Of a DNA stretch of 64,000 nt, positions 25,224 through 33,574 are shown in pieces (positions within the stretch are counted from its first letter, which is position 1; each line of letters opens with the position of its first letter). This DNA is from Luteirhabdus salina. GTDB lineage: Bacteria > Bacteroidota > Bacteroidia > Flavobacteriales > Flavobacteriaceae. The position numbers were made by a program, and so were the translations under genes. The stretch is from NCBI GenBank assembly GCA_025384855.1, contig JALAHT010000001.1, positions 873,064 through 937,063 of the forward strand. The letters are read 5' to 3'. The notes under the pieces are model-generated. The model saw nothing but the letters and a program-made list of their open reading frames with translations. It was not told where the DNA came from and made no database searches.

Positions 25224-26340
25224 GGGGCTTCTGTTGGTTATATAAATTTTCGGCAGTTTCGTAGCCTTTGGTCGTAAGTGACCAATTTTGGCCGTGGATT
25301 TCAATCCAGTCCTTCTCCTCCAATTTTCGAAGCGTTCCTCTGGTAAAGCCTCGAAAATCGTTCAAGATACGAATGGCGTGGGGATGCGAAGTGTTCTCAT
25401 GGTTCTTCGCAATACTATACATAAACTGAAGTGTTTTCTTCAACTCTAAATCCCTCCTATTCTGTCGAAATCGAATTTCTCGAAATAACAAGCCTCGACC
25501 GGGTGAAAATATGAAAGAGAAGAGCACAAAAATCGCAGCGACCAGAACAATGACCGGTCCCGTAGATAAATTATTCTGACTTGCGCTAATCGCCGTTCCC
25601 ACCACTCCTGAAAACGCTCCGAAAATAGCGGCAAGCAAAATCATCATCGCTAAACTATTGGTCCATTGTCGTGCCGCAGCAGCCGGTGCCAATAACATGG
25701 CACTCATCAAAACAACACCTACGGTTTGAAGCCCTAGCACAATCGCCAAAACAATAAAAAAGGTAATAAGAATGTCGATGAATTTAGTGTTGAAGCCCAA
25801 GGTCTGGGTAAACTCCGCATCGAATAATAATATTTTAAACTCTTTCCAAAATAGCAGTAGAATAAAAAGTGAAATAGCCGTAACGATAACCATCAACCGC
25901 ACGTCGCTTTCAACCAAGGTCGCGGCTTGACCGAAAAGATATTTATCTAACCCCGCCTGATTTGCATTGGGCTGCTTCTGGATAAAAGTGAGCAACAGCA
26001 TTCCGAAGCCAAAAAAAATGGAAAGTATCAGTCCCAAAGCGGTATCCGTCTTTAGGTGTGTTTTTAAAATCATCCCCCGAATCCAATAGGTTCCCACCAG
26101 ACCGCTGCCCAAAGCGCCAATTAATAGTAGATTACTATCCTTGGTTCCGGTAAGCAAAAAAGCAATCGCAATACCGGGTAAGGCCGCATGTGAAATCGCA
26201 TCGCCCAACAAACTCTGCTTTCGCAGTACCGCAAAACTACCCAACATCCCACAAATCGCTCCCAATACCGCCGTTCCCAGCGTAATGGTACGCAAGGTGT
26301 AGTCGGTGAAGACGAGCTCGAAATATTCTTGAATGGTCAT
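25216..26340 (-). CDS. Mn/Zn/Fe ABC transporter permease with C-terminal winged-helix tail (first permease)
   Basis: 374 residues. An ABC-3 permease domain (RKQSLLGDAISHAALPGIAIAF; SAMLLAPAAAARQW) is followed from about residue 290 by a soluble tail ending in a winged-helix-like RGTLRKLEEKDWIEIHGQNW...LTTKGYETAE. It forms a heterodimeric channel with the downstream permease. The gene starts directly after the heptad array that bounds the four-helix-bundle cassette, so that cassette separates it from its ATPase gene. Confidence 0.88.
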   Translation of the reverse strand: MTIQEYFELVFTDYTLRTITLGTAVLGAICGMLGSFAVLRKQSLLGDAISHAALPGIAIAFLLTGTKDSNLLLIGALGSGLVGTYWIRGMILKTHLKTDTALGLILSIFFGFGMLLLTFIQKQPNANQAGLDKYLFGQAATLVESDVRLMVIVTAISLFILLLFWKEFKILLFDAEFTQTLGFNTKFIDILITFFIVLAIVLGLQTVGVVLMSAMLLAPAAAARQWTNSLAMMILLAAIFGAFSGVVGTAISASQNNLSTGPVIVLVAAIFVLFSFIFSPGRGLLFREIRFRQNRRDLELKKTLQFMYSIAKNHENTSHPHAIRILNDFRGFTRGTLRKLEEKDWIEIHGQNWSLTTKGYETAENLYNQQKPHD

Positions 26341-26355
26341 GGCTTTATGCTGTAG

Positions 26356-26397
26356 TCTTTGGTCTTTGGTCTTTAGTCTTTAGTCTTTAGTCGTTAG
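26356..26397. repeat. Six tandem heptamers TCTTT(A/G)G
   Basis: The units are TCTTTGG twice, TCTTTAG three times, then TCGTTAG. Two looser heptamers (GCTTTAT, GCTGTAG) precede them. The array overlaps the last codons and stop of the four-helix-bundle gene, whose TAA lies in the repeat. Confidence 0.9.
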
Positions 26398-26752
26398 ATC
26401 GCAGGTATTTCTGTAATCCTGATATCATTTTAATTTGTTCCAAAAGTTTTTGTCTCATAATCAAATTTTGCTGTTTTGAGATATAGCCTAATCTATTAGA
26501 AATCGTGGCGCAAACAACGCATTCACGAATAGAGCCTTTTGAGATATTTGGAAAACGATGAAATTGAGTGTCTGTATCGCCAGCTCCTTCAGCTATATTT
26601 AATGAAACTGATAGCGCAGCCCTTTGAAACTGAGAACTAAGTCCGTATCGCTCTTCTTTCGGCAACTTCTTAGTAATTCCATAGGCATGATTTACGAACT
26701 CTAATGATTTTTGATACACCTCTAATTCTTCAAATTTGAAAACTTTTTCCAT
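26387..26752 (-). CDS. Four-helix-bundle protein (23S rRNA intervening-sequence / Avd-like family)
   Basis: 121 residues starting MEKVFKFEELEVYQKS. This FEELEVYQKA-type opening, the ERYGLSSQFQRAALSVSLNIAEGAG core and the IRECVVCATISNRLGYIS segment are diagnostic of the bacterial four-helix-bundle family (TIGR02436). Members lie in 23S rRNA intervening sequences or at scattered loci and are related to Avd of diversity-generating retroelements. The function of stand-alone copies is unknown. The start at 26752 is family-typical; the ten extra upstream codons are not. There is no reverse transcriptase or variable repeat here, so this is not a DGR. Confidence 0.9.
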   Translation of the reverse strand: MEKVFKFEELEVYQKSLEFVNHAYGITKKLPKEERYGLSSQFQRAALSVSLNIAEGAGDTDTQFHRFPNISKGSIRECVVCATISNRLGYISKQQNLIMRQKLLEQIKMISGLQKYLRSND

Positions 26753-26803
26753 GAGAATGATTTTTGGTGCTGGGGAGTTCACAATTATATTTTTTAATCT
26801 TCC

Positions 26804-26831
26804 ATTGACTATATGCTATAGACTAATGACT
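26804..26831. repeat. Four degenerate heptamers near AWWGACT
   Basis: The plus-strand units are ATTGACT, ATATGCT, ATAGACT and AATGACT. They are the reverse-complement type of the array at 26356-26397 and begin right after the ATPase stop codon. Confidence 0.6.
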
Positions 26832-26835
26832 CAAA

Positions 26836-27576
26836 TCATTTATTTATTGCAACTTTATAATTAATCCCATACGTTTTCGTCAGGTTATCATCGTTGAAGA
26901 TATCCTTCACCGGACCGGTAGCGATTTTCTTAACATTCAAAAAAGTAACCCAATCGAAATATTCTGGAACGGTCTGTAAATCGTGATGCACAACGACTAC
27001 TGTCTTACCCGCTTTGCGCAATTCCTTTAAAATATTGATGATTGCGATTTCAGTGGTGGCATCTACGCCCTGAAACGGTTCATCCATAAAATAGATAGCC
27101 GCATCCTGAACCAAGGCTCGTGCTAAGAAGACGCGTTGCTGCTGACCGCCACTCAACTGACTGATCTGCCTATTTTTAAAAGAAAGCATTCCCACTTTTT
27201 CTAAGGCTTCCAAGGCTTCCTTTTTTTCCTTTTTCCCAGGACGTTTTATCCATCCCAGTTTTCCATAGGTTCCCATCAACACCACATCGACGGCGGTCGT
27301 AGGGAAATCCCAATCGACACTTCCCTTTTGGGGAACGTAGCCGACGAGTTTGCGTTGCTCTTTGTAGGGTTTTCCATAAATGGCAACACTGCCCGCAATG
27401 GGGTCAATAATTCCTAGAATGGCTTTGATAAGGGTTGATTTCCCTGCACCGTTCGGCCCAACAATAGCCATTAAAACCCCTTCGGGCACCGTGAGGTCGA
27501 TATCCCATAAGACCGGCTTATAATTATAGGCTACAGTGAGATCATCTACCTGTATGGCTGGGTGTTGTTCTTTCAT
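26836..27576 (-). CDS. Mn/Zn ABC transporter ATP-binding protein
   Basis: 246 residues. Walker A is GPNGAGKST near residue 39, the Q-loop is in GYVPQKG, the signature is LSGGQQQR, Walker B is AAIYFMDEP and the switch His is in VVVHHDL. It is the TroB/MntB-type ATPase of the metal importer. Its start overlaps the binding-protein stop by four bases (ATGA). Confidence 0.93.
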   Translation of the reverse strand: MKEQHPAIQVDDLTVAYNYKPVLWDIDLTVPEGVLMAIVGPNGAGKSTLIKAILGIIDPIAGSVAIYGKPYKEQRKLVGYVPQKGSVDWDFPTTAVDVVLMGTYGKLGWIKRPGKKEKKEALEALEKVGMLSFKNRQISQLSGGQQQRVFLARALVQDAAIYFMDEPFQGVDATTEIAIINILKELRKAGKTVVVVHHDLQTVPEYFDWVTFLNVKKIATGPVKDIFNDDNLTKTYGINYKVAINK

Positions 27577-28490
27577 TTTAGAGCGTTGACGATGGTTTTT
27601 ACATTATACCTGAACATCCCAACGTAGGTTCCTTCCTCTGTATCGGGATTTCCAAGGGCATCGCTATACAGTGAACCGCCTATTCGAACTTCATGGTTTT
27701 TTGAAAGCACCGCTTCCTGAAGGGCTTCTATCGTTCGCCTCGGCACCGAAGTCTCCACAAAAATGGCATTGATATCATTTTCAATGATGAAATCGGACAT
27801 TTTTTGAACATCTTGTACGCCGGCTTCAGTTGCTGTAGATAAGCCCTGTAATCCTACTACTTCAAAATCGTACGCCTGACCAAAATAATTGAAGGCATCA
27901 TGGGCAGTGACCAAAATTCGTTTTTCCTTCGGAAGGGTTTCAATAATGTTAGTGATTTCAGCTTCCAGCTCGTCTAGCGACTTTAGATACGCTTCTTTAT
28001 TTTGTTGAAACAATGCTGAATGTTCTGGTGCTTCTTCTGAAAGTACACGCGCCGTTTCTTCAGCAAAAAACTTGAAATATTCAATATTGAACCAAACGTG
28101 TGGATCGTAGCTGGAGGCAAAATACTCGGAGCCAATCAGTCCCTTTTTGTCCAATCCTTCAGCCAAAGGAACTTGACGCTTCCCTGAATTCTCCATTTTC
28201 TCGAATACTTCTACCAACTTCCCTTCTAGATGAAGTCCGTTATAGAAAACCACATCTGCCTGATACAATTTGTTCACGTCGCCTTCACTAGCCTTATAAA
28301 GGTGTGGATCTACGCCAGCGCCCATCAAACCGTTCACCGTAATGGCATCGCCACCGATATTTTTGACCAAATCGGTGATCATGGTCGTGGTAGTGACGAC
28401 ATTCAGTTTTTCACCGTTAGAAGTATCATTTTTACAACCGGTGAAAATGGTAAATAGTAGTAAGAGTATCGTTATTTTTTTCATTTTCAA
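27573..28490 (-). CDS. TroA-like Mn/Zn-binding lipoprotein of an ABC importer
   Basis: 305 residues. The lipobox is at FTGC (Cys19). Likely metal ligands are His63 ([12 protein letters not shown]), a His in SYDPHVWFN, a His in [15 protein letters not shown] and an Asp in [10 protein letters not shown]. The His-His-His-Asp set matches TroA, which binds Zn and Mn, rather than the Glu-containing PsaA/MntC set. It presents metal to the two permeases. A barrel-like outer-membrane gene lies one base upstream. Confidence 0.92.
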   Translation of the reverse strand: MKMKKITILLLLFTIFTGCKNDTSNGEKLNVVTTTTMITDLVKNIGGDAITVNGLMGAGVDPHLYKASEGDVNKLYQADVVFYNGLHLEGKLVEVFEKMENSGKRQVPLAEGLDKKGLIGSEYFASSYDPHVWFNIEYFKFFAEETARVLSEEAPEHSALFQQNKEAYLKSLDELEAEITNIIETLPKEKRILVTAHDAFNYFGQAYDFEVVGLQGLSTATEAGVQDVQKMSDFIIENDINAIFVETSVPRRTIEALQEAVLSKNHEVRIGGSLYSDALGNPDTEEGTYVGMFRYNVKTIVNALK

Positions 28491-28491
28491 A

Positions 28492-29301
28492 TTACTTTGG
28501 AAGTCTAAAACTGATACCTGCGCTTAGCAAAATATCTTGTCCTTCTGTGATACTGCTACCCACGGTAGCATCGAGTTGAATGTTGTTTTTAATGGTATAG
28601 GTGGCCCCGGCATCCCATAGATGATTTGCCTTTCCATTTTCGGGAAAATCTCCGTAAACCTCTGCATATAGCCCAAGCCTCTCGGTAACACTGTACCCAT
28701 ACGACAGCGTGTAGATGTAAGAGACGCCTTCAACCCCTTCGAACCATTGGGCTCCGATATTATACCCTATACTTGATTTTTCTGAAAGTGTATGCGCAAA
28801 TGAAAAGCGAAAATCGGTTCCAGTGGTTTCAGGCCGATAATCGTCAGAAGCGGTGAAAGGCAAGTATAAATGCCCCAGTAACGCAATCTGCGGAAGCCAA
28901 CCGTCCTCTTCAGCAATAGCCACCTTTGCACCTGCTAAAAGCGGTGAAAATCCGCTCAGCACATTTGGTGCCCCCATGCCGTTTGCGGAGAAACGCGTTT
29001 CTTCAAAATTCCATCCCAGACGCAGTTCGAGGTTATCGAACACTCCGTAGCGAAGTAGAGTAGTGTTATAGCCCCATACTTCTGTTTTAAATTCGTCTTC
29101 TTCAAAACTTTCATAAAAACCACCGGTTTCAACTTGAAGGAACCCTTTCGGAACTATGGATGCCGATTCTGTAGCATCGGGCCTGTCGGTAACCATCTCG
29201 ATGCTATCATCATTTTCTTGAGCCTTGCTATTTTCAGCAAAGAAAAAGAAGGTTCCTAAGAGCGTAAATAAGCTTCGGTAAAAGTTAACTGGTTTGTACA
29301 T
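28492..29301 (-). CDS. Outer-membrane transporter-like protein (phenol MetA_deg-type) in the metal operon
   Basis: 269 residues from MYKPVNFYRSLFTLLG. The signal peptide ends near SKAQ. The mature protein starts MVTDRPDATESASIVPKGFL, the hallmark of the transporter / MetA-pathway barrel family, and ends in a strand finishing with ISFRLPK. Alternating aromatic strands (YNTTLLRYGVFDNLELRLGW) fit a 12-strand barrel. The start overlaps mntR by 17 bases, and the stop is one base before the binding-protein gene. Its place inside the operon suggests it brings the metal across the outer membrane; this is inference. A start five codons earlier is possible. Confidence 0.75.
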   Translation of the reverse strand: MYKPVNFYRSLFTLLGTFFFFAENSKAQENDDSIEMVTDRPDATESASIVPKGFLQVETGGFYESFEEDEFKTEVWGYNTTLLRYGVFDNLELRLGWNFEETRFSANGMGAPNVLSGFSPLLAGAKVAIAEEDGWLPQIALLGHLYLPFTASDDYRPETTGTDFRFSFAHTLSEKSSIGYNIGAQWFEGVEGVSYIYTLSYGYSVTERLGLYAEVYGDFPENGKANHLWDAGATYTIKNNIQLDATVGSSITEGQDILLSAGISFRLPK

Positions 29302-29941
29302 ATAAGTTTTCTGCAATTTTTTTTGAAATAAAGAATTGGTCCTTTCCTACCAAAATCACCATCGAACCGTCGAAAAACTCTTTTCCAAGGACTCGGATTT
29401 TGGTACCGATACTGATTTTCTTTTTGTCTAAATACTGAAGGAATTCGCCGCTCGATTCCTTGACACCTACACAAACACCCTGTTGGTTTTTTTGAAGCTC
29501 GGAAAGCAATTTTTTCTCGGTTCGCTTCATCTTCCCGTGTTTATCGGGGATAGGATCGCCATGGGGATCGAAATCAGGATTGCCCAGAAAGTTATCCAAA
29601 CGGGAGATCAATTCCTCGGAATGCACATGCTCCAGTTGCTCTGCAATATCGTGCACCTGATCCCAGTGAAATTTGAGTTTTTCAACCAAAAATACCTCCC
29701 ACAGACGGTGTTTTCGAATGACATTGGCAGCTATCTTCTGCCCTTGGTCTGTAAGGGTTGTGCCTTTATACCGTTTGTAGGAAACCAATCCTTTTTCACC
29801 CAGCTTTTGAACCATATCGGTCACCGATGAAGGTTTTGTCTCCATCCTATCGGCAATGGCATTTGTGCTTACATCACCATCCAACTCCCGCTGCAAATGG
29901 TAAATCGCCTTTAAATAATTTTCTTCCGCTAACGAATTCAT
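29285..29941 (-). CDS. mntR: MntR/DtxR-family metal-dependent repressor
   Basis: 218 residues. The N-terminal winged helix (ENYLKAIYHLQ; VSTNAIADRMETKPSSVTDMVQKL) is followed by the metal-binding/dimerisation domain (HRLWEVFLVEKLKFHWDQVHDIAEQLEH), with ligands of the Glu/His type, and by a C-terminal FeoA-like SH3 domain (ISIGTKIRVLGKEFFDG). It should repress this importer when Mn(II) or Fe(II) is plentiful. It is the first gene of the operon. Its promoter core ends only four bases before the ATG. Confidence 0.92.
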   Translation of the reverse strand: MNSLAEENYLKAIYHLQRELDGDVSTNAIADRMETKPSSVTDMVQKLGEKGLVSYKRYKGTTLTDQGQKIAANVIRKHRLWEVFLVEKLKFHWDQVHDIAEQLEHVHSEELISRLDNFLGNPDFDPHGDPIPDKHGKMKRTEKKLLSELQKNQQGVCVGVKESSGEFLQYLDKKKISIGTKIRVLGKEFFDGSMVILVGKDQFFISKKIAENLYVQTS

Positions 29942-29945
29942 AGGG

Positions 29946-29953
29946 CAAAGGTA
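29946..29953 (-). promoter_or_regulatory. Promoter core TACCTTTG for mntR, four bases from the ATG
   Basis: An exact TAnnTTTG match on the minus strand. With the usual spacing the transcript would start at or within a few bases of the ATG, giving a leaderless or nearly leaderless mRNA. Confidence 0.5.
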
Positions 29954-29984
29954 AAATTATTTTTATACAAACCATTATTATTTT

Positions 29985-30000
29985 TTTAGTCTTACCTAAA
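29985..30000. promoter_or_regulatory. Candidate MntR operator TTTAG-N6-CTAAA
   Basis: An inverted repeat TTTAG/CTAAA with a 6-base centre (TCTTAC); the reverse strand reads TTTAGGTAAGACTAAA, close in form to DtxR/MntR boxes. It lies between the divergent mntR and VIT1 genes. Confidence 0.5.
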
Positions 30001-30031
30001 TATGATAGAATTTTCTGTGTATTTTTATGAT

Positions 30032-30760
30032 ATGGAACATCATGAACCAACCTTGCATAAGTCTTTCTCCCTATCTAAAAGATTTGAGAATTATTTGGGT
30101 GAATTTGTATACGGCGGTATCGATGGCAGTGTTACCACCTTTGCTGTCGTTGCTGGTGCCGTGGGAGCTGGGCTGGATAGCGCTATCATAATTATCCTCG
30201 GATTTGCAAACCTATTAGCCGACGGATTATCGATGTCGATTGGTGCGTACTTATCCGCCAAAACCCAGCAGGACAGTTACGAAAAGCATAAAAAGATTGA
30301 ATATTGGGAAGTCGATAACCTACCAAAAAAAGAACGGGAAGAAATCGAGGAAATCTATGCGGGTAAAGGGTTTGAAGGTGAATTACTTCAACAAGTGGTC
30401 GATACCATCACGGCAGATCGCGACCGCTGGGTCTCTGTTATGATGAAGGAAGAATTGAATATGGTTGAAGAAGAGCGATCACCCTTCTGGATTGGGTTTA
30501 GCACTTATGTTTCCTTTATTTTGATAGGGTTATTACCACTCTTATTATATGTGTGGGATTATTTTTCTGAATTGCAGCTCGATCTTTTCCTTTGGACTTC
30601 GGTTCTAACAGGTATCGGATTTTTATGTATCGGTATTTTGAAGGCGAAGGTTACCCAATCGAAAATGCTGAAAAGTATAGCCGAAACCCTGTTCTTAGGA
30701 GCAATCGCCGCGATAGTAGCCTATTTTGTGGGAGATATTCTCGAGCAGCTTATTTCTTAG
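30032..30760 (+). CDS. VIT1/CCC1-family iron/manganese transporter
   Basis: 242 residues from [14 protein letters not shown]. It has five predicted helices, the first core being [24 protein letters not shown] and the second [19 protein letters not shown], followed by a cytoplasmic Glu-rich stretch ([15 protein letters not shown]) that in VIT1 binds metals. Homologues export Fe(II)/Mn(II) from the cytosol. Being divergent from an MntR-controlled importer, it probably removes excess metal. The frame is open ten codons further upstream, but that ATG nearly touches the candidate operator. The stop shares TTAG with the convergent DnaJ gene. Confidence 0.88.
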   Translation: MEHHEPTLHKSFSLSKRFENYLGEFVYGGIDGSVTTFAVVAGAVGAGLDSAIIIILGFANLLADGLSMSIGAYLSAKTQQDSYEKHKKIEYWEVDNLPKKEREEIEEIYAGKGFEGELLQQVVDTITADRDRWVSVMMKEELNMVEEERSPFWIGFSTYVSFILIGLLPLLLYVWDYFSELQLDLFLWTSVLTGIGFLCIGILKAKVTQSKMLKSIAETLFLGAIAAIVAYFVGDILEQLIS

Positions 30761-31497
30761 AATCCTCGCTCCTTTTGAAGCTGTTCATACGCTTCCTGAA
30801 CTTTTCGGAACTTTTCTTCCGCCCCGTTTCGATAGGCTTCATCCATATGCTGCAATTTATCGGGATGATATTTTTTTACCATTTTTCGATAGGCGGCCTT
30901 TACTTCAGAATCGGTTGCCGTGCGTTCGATTTCCAAAATTTTGTAGGCACTGTCAGGATTCTTGAAGAACATCGCCTTGATGCTTTCAAAATCGCGCGCA
31001 TTTACTTGAAGAAACCCAGCAATTTCACGAATTTTTCGCACTTCAGGATCGCTAACATGACCATCGGCATTCGCAATACTGAACAAAAAGTGAAGCACCT
31101 GAAGCCGCGATTCATACCGCATCCGTTGCCGTAAATAGGTACAGATACGGGCAAGGTTTATTTCCCGTTTTTTGATGACTTCATTAAACGTCCTGAACGT
31201 CGCATTGGCCCGTTCCCTTCCATAAGCTTGTACAAAATACTGCCGAACGTAGTTGAGCTCGGTTTCATTCACCTTCCCATCGGCCTTAATGACCAAGGAA
31301 GCTAAAGAGAGTAGGTTCAGTTCGAAGTCGGCTGGAGACACACGTTGCGATTGCTGTTGTTGAAACATTCCACCAAAACTACTACCACGTCTCGAACCCA
31401 ATAAGTTGTCGAGAACACTTCCCAAGAAGAAACCGACCACCGCTCCGAAAAAGCGACCGTACATAAATCCAACTATAGCTCCAATCCAACGAATCAT
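30757..31497 (-). CDS. TerB-DnaJ (DjlA-like) co-chaperone
   Basis: 246 residues. A glycine-rich hydrophobic N-terminus ([23 protein letters not shown]) probably inserts in the membrane, a TerB-like domain spans ~55-170 ([31 protein letters not shown]), and a C-terminal J domain contains the HPD motif at 211-213. The order matches DjlA. It would stimulate DnaK at the inner membrane. The start at 31497 is set by the promoter core at 31529-31536; the earlier frame start at 31539 lies upstream of that core. Confidence 0.88.
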   Translation of the reverse strand: MIRWIGAIVGFMYGRFFGAVVGFFLGSVLDNLLGSRRGSSFGGMFQQQQSQRVSPADFELNLLSLASLVIKADGKVNETELNYVRQYFVQAYGRERANATFRTFNEVIKKREINLARICTYLRQRMRYESRLQVLHFLFSIANADGHVSDPEVRKIREIAGFLQVNARDFESIKAMFFKNPDSAYKILEIERTATDSEVKAAYRKMVKKYHPDKLQHMDEAYRNGAEEKFRKVQEAYEQLQKERGF

Positions 31498-31528
31498 TCT
31501 GAAATAGTATCCTTTTTTAAAACTGCTG

Positions 31529-31536
31529 CAAATATA
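31529..31536 (-). promoter_or_regulatory. Promoter core TATATTTG for the TerB-DnaJ gene
   Basis: An exact TAnnTTTG match on the minus strand, 31 bases upstream of the ATG at 31497. Confidence 0.5.
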
Positions 31537-31687
31537 CATAAAGCGATTCCTTGAAACCGCCCTAAAACCATATCGATTTCCCGATTGCTTAAGAATTGGT
31601 ATTTAGGAGATTTCAACCCTATTGGTTTTTAAAATATGTATCTTTACATCAGAAAAATTTGCAACAACGATTATAAAAAATAACGCT

Positions 31688-32098
31688 ATGTATCCACCAG
31701 AATTAGTAAAGCCAATGCGTGAAGATTTAACCAGCATCGGTTTTTCAGAATTATTCACAGCAGACGATGTAAACGAAGCTTTAAAGAAAGAAGGAACAAC
31801 CTTAGTCGTGGTAAACTCGGTTTGTGGTTGTGCTGCAGCAAATGCGCGTCCAGGCGCAAGAATGAGCCTTCAGAATGCAAAAACGCCTTCTAATCTAGTA
31901 ACCGTTTTTGCTGGTGTTGACCGTGAAGCTGTAGATGCCGCACGTTCACAAATGGTACCATTTCCACCAAGCTCTCCTTCCATGGCATTGTTCAAGGATG
32001 GCGAGTTGGTGCATATGTTGGAACGGCACCATATCGAGGGACGTCCAGCGGAAGCCATTTCCGAAAATCTGAAAGCGGCATACGACGAATATTGCTAG
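31688..32098 (+). CDS. BrxA/BrxB-family bacilliredoxin
   Basis: 136 residues starting MYPPELVKPMREDLTSIGF, the standard opening of the YphP/YqiW family. The active-site CGC motif is at residues 46-48 (NSVCGCAAANARPG), where family members reduce bacillithiol-protein mixed disulfides. This suggests that the organism makes bacillithiol, as many Bacteroidota do; no bsh gene is in the window. The upstream 22 in-frame codons are not part of the family. Confidence 0.92.
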   Translation: MYPPELVKPMREDLTSIGFSELFTADDVNEALKKEGTTLVVVNSVCGCAAANARPGARMSLQNAKTPSNLVTVFAGVDREAVDAARSQMVPFPPSSPSMALFKDGELVHMLERHHIEGRPAEAISENLKAAYDEYC

Positions 32099-32124
32099 TC
32101 GCCAGACGAAATAAATAATAGCAG

Positions 32125-32157
32125 AACCGTTTCCTAGAAATTAGGGAACGGTTTTTT
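32125..32157 (+). terminator. Intrinsic terminator after the bacilliredoxin gene
   Basis: A 12-bp stem AACCGTTTCCTA/TAGGGAACGGTT (one T-G pair) with a GAAAT loop, followed by T4. Confidence 0.85.
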
Positions 32158-32171
32158 ACTTTTGATATACT

Positions 32172-32918
32172 GTGAAAACCGTTTCCAAAATATTGAGCTA
32201 TCCGCTTTCGGTGGTATTTTATATCCTTTTCGGATTCTTCTTGCTGCTTTTTGATCCCATTCAACGTATTTGCCTGCGTGTTTTCGGGTATCAAGCCCAT
32301 AAAAATAGCGTCGACTGGTTTAATCTGCTTATTGTTAGAAGCTTACATGTTCTAGGAACTACCTACGATGTTCGGGTTCATAGTAGCATTCCGAACAATG
32401 TTCCCATCATTATTGCAAGCAATCATCAAAGTATGTGGGACATTCCTCCCATCATTTGGTTTCTTCGGAAGTATCATCCCAAGTTTATTTCAAAAATTGA
32501 ATTGGGCAAAAAGATCCCAACCATTTCCTATAACCTGAAATATGGTGGTTCTGTATTAATTGACCGTAAAAATCCGCAACAGGCAACCCAACAGATCCAA
32601 AAAATTGGTCGATATATTCAGGAACATAAACGAAGTGTTGTCATTTTTCCTGAAGGAACACGCAGTCGCGATGGCGTGTCAAAACCCTTTAAGCGAAAAG
32701 GGCTACTGACCTTATTTGAAAACGCTCCCGATGCGCATGTATTGCCGGTAAGTATTAGTCATTCGTGGCGATTGCAACGTTTTGGGATGTTCCCCATTCC
32801 TATCGGAACGCACCTCATCTTTATCGTACATCCTTCGCTCAAGGTTTCAGAATATGAACCCGATGCCCTTATCGACAAAGTGGAAGCGACGGTAAAATCG
32901 CATATCGACCTCAACTAA
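32172..32918 (+). CDS. plsC: 1-acyl-sn-glycerol-3-phosphate acyltransferase family protein
   Basis: 248 residues beginning at GTG (no in-frame ATG fits). An N-terminal hydrophobic helix is followed by the acyltransferase motifs NHQSMWD (HX4D), a GGSVLIDR block and FPEGTRSRDG. It makes phosphatidic acid or a related lipid at the inner membrane. The HD-domain gene starts three bases after its stop, so the two are probably cotranscribed. Confidence 0.88.
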   Translation: MKTVSKILSYPLSVVFYILFGFFLLLFDPIQRICLRVFGYQAHKNSVDWFNLLIVRSLHVLGTTYDVRVHSSIPNNVPIIIASNHQSMWDIPPIIWFLRKYHPKFISKIELGKKIPTISYNLKYGGSVLIDRKNPQQATQQIQKIGRYIQEHKRSVVIFPEGTRSRDGVSKPFKRKGLLTLFENAPDAHVLPVSISHSWRLQRFGMFPIPIGTHLIFIVHPSLKVSEYEPDALIDKVEATVKSHIDLN

Positions 32919-32920
32919 CT

Positions 32921-33574
32921 ATGAAGCATTCTTCCCTTATTGAAAATACCATAAATTTTGTAAAGGATGCATTGGCTACTGCTGAAGGTGGGCATGATTG
33001 GTTTCACATCGAACGTGTGTTTAAAAATGCGAAACGTATTCTTCAGGAGGAGCAAGCTGATGAAACCATCGTCTTGCTTGGCGCTTTGCTTCACGACATC
33101 GCCGATAGTAAGTTCTATGAAGGCGACGAAAGTGTCGGCCCCAGAAAAGCCAGAAATTTTCTGGAGGCGGAGCATGTTTCAGAAGAAAGCATTCAACATA
33201 CCGAAAAGATCATTCGCTATGTTTCTTTTAAGGGAGGAAATCAAGAAAGTACGTTTGAATCGAAGGAACTGGAAATCGTTCAGGATGCCGACCGATTGGA
33301 TGCGCTTGGTGCTATTGGGATTGCACGTACGTTTAATTACGGTGGCTTTAAAAATCGAAAACTGTACGATCCTTCCATTTCACCCAAATTAGATATGACG
33401 CCTTCAGAATATAAAAAATCGACTGCTCCTACAATCAATCATTTCTATGAAAAATTATTGTTGTTGAAAGATCGGATGAATACCGAAACAGGCAGAAAGC
33501 TGGCGGAACAACGCCATGCCTTTATGGAAACCTATCTCGAACAATTTTATGGGGAATGGAACGGTGAACGGTGA
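32921..33574 (+). CDS. HD-domain phosphohydrolase
   Basis: 217 residues with the HD superfamily ligands: a His in GGHDWFHIERV, the HD pair in LLHDIADSKF, and a later Asp in VQDADRLDALGAIGIARTF, typical of the YpgQ/YedJ-like group. It probably hydrolyses a nucleotide phosphate or pyrophosphate; the substrate is not predictable. The stop is immediately next to the end of the convergent radical SAM gene with no intergenic base. Confidence 0.88.
   Translation: MKHSSLIENTINFVKDALATAEGGHDWFHIERVFKNAKRILQEEQADETIVLLGALLHDIADSKFYEGDESVGPRKARNFLEAEHVSEESIQHTEKIIRYVSFKGGNQESTFESKELEIVQDADRLDALGAIGIARTFNYGGFKNRKLYDPSISPKLDMTPSEYKKSTAPTINHFYEKLLLLKDRMNTETGRKLAEQRHAFMETYLEQFYGEWNGER

Larger units (their letters stand above)
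26342..26832. mobile_element. Candidate cassette: four-helix-bundle gene between inverted heptad arrays
   Basis: This segment fills the space between the ATPase stop and the first permease ATG. All other junctions downstream of mntR in this operon overlap or are one base apart. It consists of an AGTCTTT-type heptad array, the gene, and an AWWGACT-type heptad array in the opposite orientation. No transposase, clear target duplication or canonical inverted repeat ends are seen, so mobility is inferred from position and symmetry. Confidence 0.35.

Noticed and set aside
26356-26397. CRISPR or phase-variation tract
   Set aside because: The units are only seven bases with no spacers; the array starts at the gene's stop codon, so slippage would change at most the last residues.
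26387-26752. Diversity-generating retroelement (Avd) locus
   Set aside because: No reverse transcriptase, template repeat or variable target gene is present; the gene is a stand-alone family member.
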